Below are positions 18,237 to 26,727 of a DNA stretch of 64,000 bases, in pieces (positions within the stretch are counted from its first letter, which is position 1; each line of letters begins with the position of its first letter). The notes under the pieces were generated by a model, which worked only from the letters and a program-made list of their open reading frames with translations, had not been told where the DNA came from and ran no database searches. The stretch comes from JAAFHB01 sp037133495 (GTDB lineage: Bacteria > Bacteroidota > Bacteroidia > Bacteroidales > Prolixibacteraceae). The stretch is taken from assembly GCA_037133495.1 (NCBI GenBank), contig JBAXOA010000003.1, positions 1 to 64,000 of the forward strand, read 5' to 3'. The translations under genes and the position numbers were made by a program.

Positions 18237-20255
18237 ATGGCCGGCTTGTCAAATAAATTTTCCCATCTCTTCTTTCTGCTAATACTGTCCTTTTCCTTGC
18301 AATCAGAGGCACAGAATATTGTTGATGACAGCAACATACTTGAGACAAAGCGATTGCTTGATTTATCGCAACAAAAACTTTCTGTTGTTCGTGAAGCGGA
18401 TACAGAATTCAGTTCTGCAAACGTACAATTTAAACAGCGTCAGCTTATTGAAGCTCAATTGACCTTGTTGGAGAATAAAAATCAACTGATTCCGTTCCAG
18501 GGGTTAGATACGCTCAGGATTGCCGCGCTCTCTGTAGGTTCGGGGGCAGTTACTCCGTTTCAGAAAATGTTGAATAATTATACAAAAGTCGATTATTTTA
18601 ATCTTTCTTCGAATTTTACCGCTGTTGAGACGAATGCAGTTCTACAAAAATTAGCCGGGTATAATTTGGTGATAACAGGAATCCATTCTTTACCCGATGA
18701 AAAAAGTCTCACTGCCAATAAAAATGAGGCTGCAGCTTCCGGTCAAACTGAAAACATCGAAAAACTACTTGGTCACCTTTCTCCGGTGAACCATTCTGTT
18801 GTTGTTTTATTTTTAGATCCAAAGGCGGTTAATGAACTAAATGAGTTGGGAAATCCTGAAGGATTATTGGTCGCATATCAAAATACAACTAATACTCAGA
18901 ACCTGGCAGCTCAATTGATCTTTGGAGGTATCGGAGCAAAAGGCAAGTTGCCTGTTTCCTTTGGTCAGAAATATAAAGCAGGAGATGGTCTGGACATCGG
19001 CCAGCTTGTTCGCTTGAAATATACACTTCCTGAAGAGGTAGGATTGAATTCTGTTATGTTAAATCACCGCATCGATTCGATAGTAAACAATGCATTGGAG
19101 AAGCGCGCTTTTCCCGGTTGCAATGTTTTGGTAGCCAAAGATGGAAAGATAATTTTTCAAAAAGCTTATGGATTTCACACCTATGAAAACAGAACTCCTG
19201 CATCGCTGGACGATATCTACGATCTGGCTTCGGTTACTAAAGTTTCCGGGGCACTGCCGGCAATCATGAAACTCAACGAGGAGGGAAAATATCTGCTTGA
19301 TGAAAAATTTTCGACATATTGGAGTGACTGGCGAAAAGGGTTTTTGCATCCTTCCAATAAGAGCAATCTTACTGTCCGTGAATTACTGACTCATCAGGCC
19401 GGATTGGTTCCGTATATGCCTTTTTGGAAACAGTCTGTTACAGAAAAAGGGTTGTCGCACAAATGGTATAATGTAGAGCAAAACGATCAGTTTGACCTTC
19501 AGGTTGCCCCGGGACTTTATCTTGACTCAAAATTTAAAAACAAGGTTTATAAATCAATCAGAAAATCTCCTCTCGATACGCGCGGACAATATGTGTACAG
19601 CTGTCTCTCATTTATTATCGCGCCGGAGGTTATTTCAAAGCTTGCTGGGATGAAATTCACGGATTACCTTGATCAGAATTTCTATCGCCCTCTGGGTGCT
19701 ACTACTGTTACTTATCTGCCATCGCAGAAATTTTCTGATGATCAGATCGTTCCAACCGAGTATGATTCGATATTTCGTAAGCAATTGGTTCACAGCAGTG
19801 TACATGACGAGGCTTCTGCGGTTCTTGGAGGAATTTCCGGAAATGCCGGGTTGTTCGCTTCGGCTAATGATTTGGCGAAGTTAGTTCAGATGTATGTTCA
19901 GTTCGGAACTTATGGAGGCAAACAATATTTAAAAAGGGCTACCCTTGAGGAGTTTACCCGAATCCAATATCCTCAGAACAATAACCGGCGCGGATTGGGA
20001 TTCGATAAACCATTGATCGGTAATCAAAAAATGGATAAAGCGCATGCCTACCCTTGTCCAGGAGCATCGCCCCAAAGTTTTGGTCACTCCGGTGTCACGG
20101 GAACATTTTTCTGGGCAGATCCTGCTAATGGATTAATCTATATCTTCTTGTCTAACAGAGTTTATCCTACTCGCGAAAATAATAAAATCAGTGATCTTAA
20201 TGTCAGGACAGATATTCTACAGGAGTTGTACGATGAATTAAACAAATTGCATTGA
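18237..20255 (+). CDS. GH3 C-terminal domain + serine beta-lactamase-fold protein lacking the GH3 catalytic barrel
   Basis: A 672-residue exported protein. After a signal peptide the first segment (about 48-75, RQLIEAQLTLLENKNQLIPF) is the linker that normally follows a GH3 TIM barrel; a GH3_C-like domain follows (about 75-265), then a class C beta-lactamase/transpeptidase-fold domain (about 275-670). The latter has S332-V-T-K335, Y454-S-C456 and H617-S-G619, so the Ser/Lys/Tyr set is present though the usual third residue of the YxN motif is Cys. Family members are usually about 1000 residues with an N-terminal GH3 beta-N-acetylglucosaminidase barrel; that barrel and its nucleophile are absent here. 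The remaining protein may be a muropeptide esterase or amidase (inference). Confidence 0.82.
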   Translation: MAGLSNKFSHLFFLLILSFSLQSEAQNIVDDSNILETKRLLDLSQQKLSVVREADTEFSSANVQFKQRQLIEAQLTLLENKNQLIPFQGLDTLRIAALSVGSGAVTPFQKMLNNYTKVDYFNLSSNFTAVETNAVLQKLAGYNLVITGIHSLPDEKSLTANKNEAAASGQTENIEKLLGHLSPVNHSVVVLFLDPKAVNELNELGNPEGLLVAYQNTTNTQNLAAQLIFGGIGAKGKLPVSFGQKYKAGDGLDIGQLVRLKYTLPEEVGLNSVMLNHRIDSIVNNALEKRAFPGCNVLVAKDGKIIFQKAYGFHTYENRTPASLDDIYDLASVTKVSGALPAIMKLNEEGKYLLDEKFSTYWSDWRKGFLHPSNKSNLTVRELLTHQAGLVPYMPFWKQSVTEKGLSHKWYNVEQNDQFDLQVAPGLYLDSKFKNKVYKSIRKSPLDTRGQYVYSCLSFIIAPEVISKLAGMKFTDYLDQNFYRPLGATTVTYLPSQKFSDDQIVPTEYDSIFRKQLVHSSVHDEASAVLGGISGNAGLFASANDLAKLVQMYVQFGTYGGKQYLKRATLEEFTRIQYPQNNNRRGLGFDKPLIGNQKMDKAHAYPCPGASPQSFGHSGVTGTFFWADPANGLIYIFLSNRVYPTRENNKISDLNVRTDILQELYDELNKLH

Positions 20256-20277
20256 ACATTAATCGTTGAACATTGCA

Positions 20278-21312
20278 ATGAGGTACGAGCCTGATTTTAG
20301 CCAGTTATTGCGGGTGCTGCGACGTGAATGCCCTGACCGGCCTGTGTTGTTCGAATACTTCACTAACGGTCCGTTAAATGAATACCTGGCTGGCCGTAAA
20401 AATACCAATCCTGAAAATCCGGATGAGAATTTTGCAATTACTATTGAAGCATTTACAAATGCGGGTTATGATTATGTAACAATTCCCTCAAGGTTTTATG
20501 GTGCCATGAATTTTGCCACTGCGGCGCATGATCAAAAGGCAACAGTGTCTCAGAACGAGGGATTTATGATTGTTGATCGTTCTACTTATGAAGCTTATCC
20601 CTGGCCTGATCCCGAAACAGGCGACTTTTCAGCATTCAGCCGTTACGCCCCGCTACTCCATAAGCAAATGAAGTTTATTGCTCCCGGTCCGGGTGGAGTA
20701 CTTGAGAATGTGATTAATCTCTTTGGCTATGAGCGATTGTGCTACCTTTTGTTTGACGATAAAGAGCTCGTTCAGGATGTTTTTAATTCTGTAGGATCTA
20801 GATTGGTGAAATTTTATGAGATCGTTTCAAACCTTGAATCGGTTGGCGCACTGATCGTTAATGATGATTGGGGATTTAAAACCCAAACGATGCTCGATCC
20901 GGATTCTATGCATCGCTATCTCTTTCCTTGGCATAAAAAAATCGTTGAAACAATTCATATGAATAAGAAGCCGGCTATTCTTCACTCTTGCGGAAATCTG
21001 GAAACGATAATGGATGTGATCATCGATGAACTTAAATATGACGCAAAACATTCGTGGGAGGACAATATTTGTCCGGTAGAAAAAGGTTGGCAACGTTGGG
21101 GTAATCGTATTTCGGTTTTAGGTGGAATTGATATGGATTTTCTGATCAGGTCAAGTCCTGAAGAAATTTACCGTCGGTCTGCTAATCTGTTAAAGTTTAC
21201 CGGTTCTAAAGGATATGCTCTTGGATCAGGAAATAGCATCCCCTCCTTTGTTCCAATCGAAAATTACCTGGCAATGATAAGTGCAGTACAAAAAGCAACT
21301 GATTTGATCTAA
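20278..21312 (+). CDS. uroporphyrinogen decarboxylase (UroD)-fold protein
   Basis: A 344-residue protein of the URO-D superfamily (PVLFEYFTNGPLNEYL at the N-terminus; LHSCGNLETIMDVIIDEL near 239-256; LGGIDMDFL near 284). The superfamily also holds corrinoid and cobalamin methyltransferases, and the conserved HSCG segment suits a zinc/thiol methyltransferase as well as a decarboxylase. It is probably not HemE, whose N-terminal arginine motif is not apparent. It lies 22 bases after the GH3/beta-lactamase gene at the end of the salvage cluster; its link to cell-wall turnover is unknown. ATG 20278 is preferred over an upstream TTG at 20266. Confidence 0.75.
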   Translation: MRYEPDFSQLLRVLRRECPDRPVLFEYFTNGPLNEYLAGRKNTNPENPDENFAITIEAFTNAGYDYVTIPSRFYGAMNFATAAHDQKATVSQNEGFMIVDRSTYEAYPWPDPETGDFSAFSRYAPLLHKQMKFIAPGPGGVLENVINLFGYERLCYLLFDDKELVQDVFNSVGSRLVKFYEIVSNLESVGALIVNDDWGFKTQTMLDPDSMHRYLFPWHKKIVETIHMNKKPAILHSCGNLETIMDVIIDELKYDAKHSWEDNICPVEKGWQRWGNRISVLGGIDMDFLIRSSPEEIYRRSANLLKFTGSKGYALGSGNSIPSFVPIENYLAMISAVQKATDLI

Positions 21313-21346
21313 GATTTTTATTTTGATCTAAGCCGGGGTATTTTCC

Positions 21347-23038
21347 TTAAAACCTCTGGGTCAGGCTAATGTATAATCGTTGAAAATCGTTGTCAGGCTC
21401 GTGGGTATACTCAAAATTAGAGGAAAATGTCAGTTTCTTTGCAATTCTCCACGACAGGCTGAGGGCTGCAATATCTTGCCGCAGCGAAATATGCGAATTT
21501 TTATAGGTGTAATTGACCAATCTGTATTCGAGCTCAGTATATACTTTTCCTGAAAAAATGTCACGCGATAACGACGCACCGTAAACCATTCCATCGACAT
21601 AGTTTGACTTTAAAAGCGTAGCATTAATTGTCAGTGATGTAAGAATTAGCGGGATTTGGTTGTAGCTTAAGTAACTGTTACCGTTTATACTGGGCGTCGG
21701 ATCTGATTTTTGAAAACGATATCCGGCGGATGCTCCCCAACTGATGTATTTAATCGGATGATAATTAAGCTGAAAGCGAAATCCTTGTCTTGATTCACGG
21801 TCAATAATGCTGTCTATCTGGTTTTTAAATGTTTCATAATAATAGATGTTCTTTCGCGCGTCATAGGAAGCAAAGAGGGATAATTTTTTCCATGGCTTAT
21901 ACCTTAAAGAAACATAAGTACTTGTAAGATCAAAATTTGTCGTAGGCTGCATCTTAACGAGCGTATAGAAATCAAATTCAAAAGAACAAAAGAGATCTAA
22001 TTTCTTCAACAATGAGTTGCTATGCTGTAAATAGGCAAACCGACGATCTGTTTTGAATTTATTCGTCTGGTCGAAAATAGCCAGCGAAGTTTGCATATTT
22101 CCATTATCGCTTTGAATGTTATGTCCTGCGAATACACCAAATTGCATCAGATTCGGATTAAAGCTATAATTGAAATAATCAGGCCTCGACCCCGCAATTG
22201 CCCCAAAAGTGAAGTTGCGGTTACCTGTCTCGAACTGAAGACCATCTACAGCTCCAATATTGGCCATATTCATATTTATCTTACGACCGAATGAAATATT
22301 TGTTGTCTTACTAAGATCATATTTTAAAGCTAAACTGTATATTTTCAAGTATTTATTGATATCCTTGCCAATTTGATTTAATTCATTCGATTTATGTGTC
22401 AACGATAGATAAGTCTCGGTAGAAAAATTGGAATTACTGATGTGCTCCGCATTCAGAGAAAAATTATAGCGATACCTTTGATCAGATATCGAATTTGACT
22501 TATTGGAATAGGAGGAGAGAGCCAACCGTCCGTCTGTACGCGGCTTCACGTTAATATCCTTTTGAACCGTCGCTTTCATTGCCTGATCATTCACTGACAC
22601 CGCCTCCTTTGATTCTTTGGTTATTGTTTCGTCTGCGGGTTTTGTTGCTATTTTTTTCCCAAATATTGAGGTGGAAACAGAAAGTGAATATTTACCGATT
22701 GGTAATGCCACACATGAAACAGAAGAAAGATTACTCACCGTCAGAACTGGAATAAGCACGTTGTTCTGAGAAATAAATAGTGTATCACCTATATGAATTC
22801 CTTCAGTATTTTCGAATTTCACATACACATTTTGAGCACTTATATAGGTAATGGATCCCTTATAAAGCGTGACATTTGTCTGTCCGGATAAGCTGGAATT
22901 CAGACTGATAAAAAATAAAATGAATAATAATATTTTCAATTTTTTGATATTTAAATAAAAGTCTCTTCGAATTGTGTGCAATTCCTTATATTTTTGGGTG
23001 ACACGACAAACAATTAGTACTATTATATACGTAACCAC
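21347..23038 (-). CDS. putative outer-membrane beta-barrel protein of the multihaem cytochrome operon
   Basis: Up to 563 residues. A hydrophobic signal-like stretch (KILLFILFFISLNSSLSGQ, about 35-53) is followed by a small beta domain with an LYKGSITYISAQNVYVKF start (about 56-130), then a long run of amphipathic beta strands (about 185-563) ending in aromatic phenylalanine, as outer-membrane barrels do. No family was recognised. It is the last gene of the cytochrome operon and could be the porin through which the haem proteins reach the outside (inference, by analogy with MtrB-type conduits; no CxxC as in MtrB). The first ATG (23038) overlaps the upstream gene by 53 bases and puts 34 residues before the signal; a TTG at 22939 would fit the signal peptide better. 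Confidence 0.65.
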   Translation of the reverse strand: MVTYIIVLIVCRVTQKYKELHTIRRDFYLNIKKLKILLFILFFISLNSSLSGQTNVTLYKGSITYISAQNVYVKFENTEGIHIGDTLFISQNNVLIPVLTVSNLSSVSCVALPIGKYSLSVSTSIFGKKIATKPADETITKESKEAVSVNDQAMKATVQKDINVKPRTDGRLALSSYSNKSNSISDQRYRYNFSLNAEHISNSNFSTETYLSLTHKSNELNQIGKDINKYLKIYSLALKYDLSKTTNISFGRKINMNMANIGAVDGLQFETGNRNFTFGAIAGSRPDYFNYSFNPNLMQFGVFAGHNIQSDNGNMQTSLAIFDQTNKFKTDRRFAYLQHSNSLLKKLDLFCSFEFDFYTLVKMQPTTNFDLTSTYVSLRYKPWKKLSLFASYDARKNIYYYETFKNQIDSIIDRESRQGFRFQLNYHPIKYISWGASAGYRFQKSDPTPSINGNSYLSYNQIPLILTSLTINATLLKSNYVDGMVYGASLSRDIFSGKVYTELEYRLVNYTYKNSHISLRQDIAALSLSWRIAKKLTFSSNFEYTHEPDNDFQRLYISLTQRF

Positions 23039-25082
23039 TTGTACCTTTATGGGCCGAATCCATTGTGGTTTTAGCGTGTTCGTGACAATTCAGGCAATTA
23101 AATACAGCATAATTGGTTGGAGTGGTATGGCATTCACTGCATAAAGTCCATCTTCCATTATGTTTTCCACTGTAAATTTTAAAATATTGAGCATCGTGAT
23201 TGAAAGTCGAAGGAGTCCAGGCTGTTTTAGAATGGCACGCTTCGCAATTAGTCGGAAATTTGGCAGTAGCATGAGCCGGATTTGTTGTGGCGTTATATTT
23301 GGCTAAATGACAACTCACACACGCTGTTGAAATTCCTACATAGCCATTTGCATGGCATTTAATACAATCAACACCTACATGAGCTCCCGTTAATGGGAAA
23401 GTGGTGCCGGTGGTATGATTGAAGGTGGATGGCTTCCAGGCTGTTGAAGTATGGCACACCTTGCAGTCAGTTGTGAACTTTGCACTTACATGCGACGGGC
23501 TTGTTGTGGCATTAAAATCATTGAGGTGACAGCTGGCGCAAACTGTGGAAGTTCCTGCATAACCTTTTGCATGACATTTGATGCAATCGACGCCAAAATG
23601 ACCACCTGTCAGCGGAAAAGTGGTGCTCGTTGAGTGGTTGAATGTCGAGGGCTTCCATGCAGTTTCAGTATGGCAGGTTTTGCAGTCGGTCGAAAATTTC
23701 GCAGCAGCATGTGCCGGACTTGTGGTTGCGTTGTAATTATTTAAATGACAACTCACACAAGTGGTGGGAGTTCCGGCATACCCTTTTGAGTGGCAACTGA
23801 TACAATCTACATTTTTATGAAAGCCATTTAAAGGGAAAGTAGTGCTCGTTGAGTGGTTGAATGTCGAGGGCTTCCATGCAGTTTCAGTATGGCAGGTTTT
23901 GCAGTCGGTCGAAAATTTCGCAGCAGCATGTGCCGGACTTGTGGTTGCGTTGTAATTATTTAAATGACAACTCACACAAGTGGTGGGAGTTCCGGCATAC
24001 CCTTTTGAGTGGCAACTGATACAATCTACATTTTTATGAAAGCCATTTAAAGGGAAAGTAGTGCTCGTTGAGTGGTTGAATGTCGAGGGCTTCCATGCAG
24101 TTTCAGTATGGCAGGTTTTGCAGTCGGTCGAAAATTTCGCAGCAGCATGCGCCGGACTTTTGGAAGTATTGTAAGTATTTAAATGGCAGCTGACGCATGT
24201 CATTGGAGTTCCAGCAAAACCCTTGGAGTGGCAGCTGATACAGTCCACTCCGATATGACCACCACGAAGCGTAAAATTGGTGCTTGTATTATGATTAAAA
24301 GTCGATGGCTTCCATGCATTTACGGTATGACAGGTTTTGCAATCTGTTGAGAATTTTGCCGCAGCATGAGCCGGACTTGCCGAGGTATTATAGTCATTTA
24401 AATGACAGCTGTAGCAATCTTTGGATATTCCCGCGTAGCCTTTTGTATGACATTTTGCGCAATCAACGCCAATATGGCCTCCTGAAATTGGAAATGTAGT
24501 GTTAGCATTGTGATCGAATTTAGCGGGTTGCCATCCTCTCTCGGTATGGCAGAAAAAACAGTCCTTCGGAAATTTGGATGCTATGTGCGATGGCTTAGTT
24601 GTCGCCGTAAAATTCTTTAGATGACAATCAGCACATTCTGTGCCCATCGGATCAAAACGTAACAGTGAAGCTGATTTATGACAAAGGTAACAATCGATTT
24701 GCGCATGCTGTCCGTTCAATGGAAACCGGCTTTGCTGATGTATTTTGCTGATATTTTGAACACCCCAGGAAAGGGGGGTATGGCACCTTTCGCAGTCTTG
24801 GCCAACAGTCTGCTGATGCATATCTTTGTGGCATGAAACACAAGTTGATTTTGCATTTGTAAATACAAGATCAATATGGCACTTGCGGCAATCAACGGTT
24901 TGATGCTGACCGACCAATTTAAAGCTGGTTGTAGCATGATCAAATGAATTGCTTTTCATCGTCCATCCATCTTTATTGTGGCATACATCACATTTAATAG
25001 TCAATTTATCTCCGTGTGGAGATTTGGCCATTGTGCTAATTGATAGCATAATAGCTAATATTACCGATGACAGTCTGCACAT
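22986..25082 (-). CDS. 28-haem c-type cytochrome
   Basis: A 698-residue exported protein with 28 CxxCH haem-binding motifs by my count. A short signal-like segment (about 1-19) begins the protein. The body is built of ~73-residue units, each with three haem motifs of the form CKTCH, CISCH and CVSCH, separated by an FNH-STSTTFPL segment and a SPAHAAAKFSTD segment whose histidines could be distal ligands. Two successive units are encoded by identical 219-bp DNA. The family is cytochrome c3/class III-like. It should sit in the periplasm or at the outer membrane as a haem wire. It overlaps the 20-haem gene by 22 bases and is followed by the barrel gene. Confidence 0.9.
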   Translation of the reverse strand: MCRLSSVILAIMLSISTMAKSPHGDKLTIKCDVCHNKDGWTMKSNSFDHATTSFKLVGQHQTVDCRKCHIDLVFTNAKSTCVSCHKDMHQQTVGQDCERCHTPLSWGVQNISKIHQQSRFPLNGQHAQIDCYLCHKSASLLRFDPMGTECADCHLKNFTATTKPSHIASKFPKDCFFCHTERGWQPAKFDHNANTTFPISGGHIGVDCAKCHTKGYAGISKDCYSCHLNDYNTSASPAHAAAKFSTDCKTCHTVNAWKPSTFNHNTSTNFTLRGGHIGVDCISCHSKGFAGTPMTCVSCHLNTYNTSKSPAHAAAKFSTDCKTCHTETAWKPSTFNHSTSTTFPLNGFHKNVDCISCHSKGYAGTPTTCVSCHLNNYNATTSPAHAAAKFSTDCKTCHTETAWKPSTFNHSTSTTFPLNGFHKNVDCISCHSKGYAGTPTTCVSCHLNNYNATTSPAHAAAKFSTDCKTCHTETAWKPSTFNHSTSTTFPLTGGHFGVDCIKCHAKGYAGTSTVCASCHLNDFNATTSPSHVSAKFTTDCKVCHTSTAWKPSTFNHTTGTTFPLTGAHVGVDCIKCHANGYVGISTACVSCHLAKYNATTNPAHATAKFPTNCEACHSKTAWTPSTFNHDAQYFKIYSGKHNGRWTLCSECHTTPTNYAVFNCLNCHEHAKTTMDSAHKGTSGYVYNSTNCLSCHPKI
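23641..24078. repeat. exact 219-bp tandem duplication in the 28-haem cytochrome gene
   Basis: Bases 23641-23859 and 23860-24078 appear identical along their whole length by direct reading. The identity continues for about 70 bases into a third unit (to about 24148) and for roughly 18 bases before the first. Each copy encodes 73 residues with three haem sites, so copy number can change in steps of three haems without frameshift. Confidence 0.92.
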
Positions 25083-26674
25083 AATAGTTTATTGTTTTTG
25101 TATTCAATATACTTCCCTTTTGCCGTAATAACTTCTTTGTGACACTTCTCACATTTTACCTTGAGGTGAGCTCCATCCAATTTAAACCTTGATGAATTAT
25201 GATCAAAGATACATTTTTTCCAATCGTCAGATCCATGGCACTTTGTACATGTTGTTTTTCCTCCTGCTTCGAACTGACCGGTATGCGGATCTTTGTGGCA
25301 TCCTGAACAATCTTCCGAAATACCCGTAAATTTTTGAATTCTTTGGCCATCTTTGTTTTTGGAATAATGACATGCCGTACAGGATTGTTTGATATGAGCT
25401 CCTTCAATTCTAAATTTTGTCTTGCTATGGTCGAAATTTATCGACTTCCAGTTCTCAACATGGTGGCATTCAGTGCAATTTTCATTTTGATAGTACTTAT
25501 CCTGAATGAATCCTTTGTGCTCATTCCGATGACAATCGACACACCGACTTCCGATACTTCTGAATTTCCAGTTTTCCTGTTTTTTATGACAAGCAAAACA
25601 AGGCGTTGCCAGATGGGCTCCCTCAAGCCGGAATTTGGACAGGTTATGTTTTTCAATGGTAAATGTACTTCCGGCAAATCCACTGTTGGAATGGCATTTA
25701 TCACAATCCTGAACGATGCCATCTTTTACAAACTCTTTTTTATGATAGTCGGTATGGCACTCATAACAATGGTCGTGTTTGATTGGAGCAGTCAGGGAAG
25801 TCTTATGGCATGATTTACAAGCTACTGTCATATGCTTTCCTTCAAGTTTGAAATCTGTCTTGTTGTGATCAAACGACCCAATTCCTTTTATAGTATGAAA
25901 AGACTCTTCTGTGTGACATTGCTTGCAATTCTGCCCAAATTTATTTTCATGAATATCCTTGTGGCAACTTGTACAGTTATTGAATACCAATCCTTCCAAT
26001 TGGCGCACTTGCTTTCCATTGATAATTTCTGTTTTATGACATTTTGCACAATCAACATTTTTATGTTTTCCAATTAATGGGAATTTTGTAGTGTTATGAT
26101 CGAATCCTGTTGCATTTTTAAAGGAATCAAATCCATGGCATGTTGTACAATTGACTGCCATTTTACCCTTGTGAAAATCGTCATGACAGGAAAGACATTC
26201 TTTACCCAAACCCAAATAGGTCGATGGTTTTTTCTTAAGCTCCGGATCCTTAATAAATGCCGGCTTATGACATGATTTGCAATTGCAAGCCTTGCAATCT
26301 TCTTTTGCATGTGCACCTTTCAGTTCAAATCCGGCGTTGAGATGGTTGAACGTCGTTTTGTCAAATTTGATAATTTGAAAATTACGACCATGATGGTCAT
26401 TATGACAAACAAAGCAATTTTTGCCTGCCACTTCCGACGAAACATGAAATCCTCTTTTTGAATTTATTAGCTGTCTGATCTCTTTATGACAATCCAGACA
26501 TTTCTCGTTGGTCACTTTATCCCCGACAGCATGGCATTTTGTACAATTGCTCACCCCTTCCAGAGCTGCATGCGCTTTGGTCAGTTCCCCCGGTGATATC
26601 TGGGCAAAGGTATTGCTACCCAAACAGAAGAGGGTTATGATAAGAAGTACAGAATATTTTAATTTCATGCTCAT
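25061..26674 (-). CDS. 20-haem c-type cytochrome
   Basis: A 537-residue exported protein with 20 CxxCH motifs by my count, after a signal peptide (about 1-25, SNTFAQ). Motifs are spaced by FDHNKT-F-LEGKH-type segments, again giving histidines for bis-His ligation; one region has a CKACNCKSCH cluster. Family: cytochrome c3-like multihaem, domain order differing from the 28-haem partner. It lies between the FeS-flavoprotein and the 28-haem gene on the same strand, so it is the likely first periplasmic electron acceptor. An internal ATG at 26668 could also be the start. Confidence 0.9.
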   Translation of the reverse strand: MSMKLKYSVLLIITLFCLGSNTFAQISPGELTKAHAALEGVSNCTKCHAVGDKVTNEKCLDCHKEIRQLINSKRGFHVSSEVAGKNCFVCHNDHHGRNFQIIKFDKTTFNHLNAGFELKGAHAKEDCKACNCKSCHKPAFIKDPELKKKPSTYLGLGKECLSCHDDFHKGKMAVNCTTCHGFDSFKNATGFDHNTTKFPLIGKHKNVDCAKCHKTEIINGKQVRQLEGLVFNNCTSCHKDIHENKFGQNCKQCHTEESFHTIKGIGSFDHNKTDFKLEGKHMTVACKSCHKTSLTAPIKHDHCYECHTDYHKKEFVKDGIVQDCDKCHSNSGFAGSTFTIEKHNLSKFRLEGAHLATPCFACHKKQENWKFRSIGSRCVDCHRNEHKGFIQDKYYQNENCTECHHVENWKSINFDHSKTKFRIEGAHIKQSCTACHYSKNKDGQRIQKFTGISEDCSGCHKDPHTGQFEAGGKTTCTKCHGSDDWKKCIFDHNSSRFKLDGAHLKVKCEKCHKEVITAKGKYIEYKNNKLLCADCHR

Positions 26675-26727
26675 AGTTTAGAAACAATATAAATACCTAT
26701 AATTAAGCCGAATAGAATATGATTGAT

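Noticed and set aside
20278..21312. Identification of the UroD-fold gene as hemE
   Set aside because: The N-terminal arginine-rich substrate motif of HemE is not seen and the context is cell-wall salvage, so only the superfamily is called.
23600..24200. Regularly repeated DNA that could be taken for a CRISPR array
   Set aside because: Unit length is 219 bp with no spacers and the whole region stays in one reading frame with CxxCH haem motifs.
25334..25813. A 159-residue frame opposite the 20-haem cytochrome gene
   Set aside because: It is antisense to a strong CxxCH-rich gene and its composition follows from the complementary codons.
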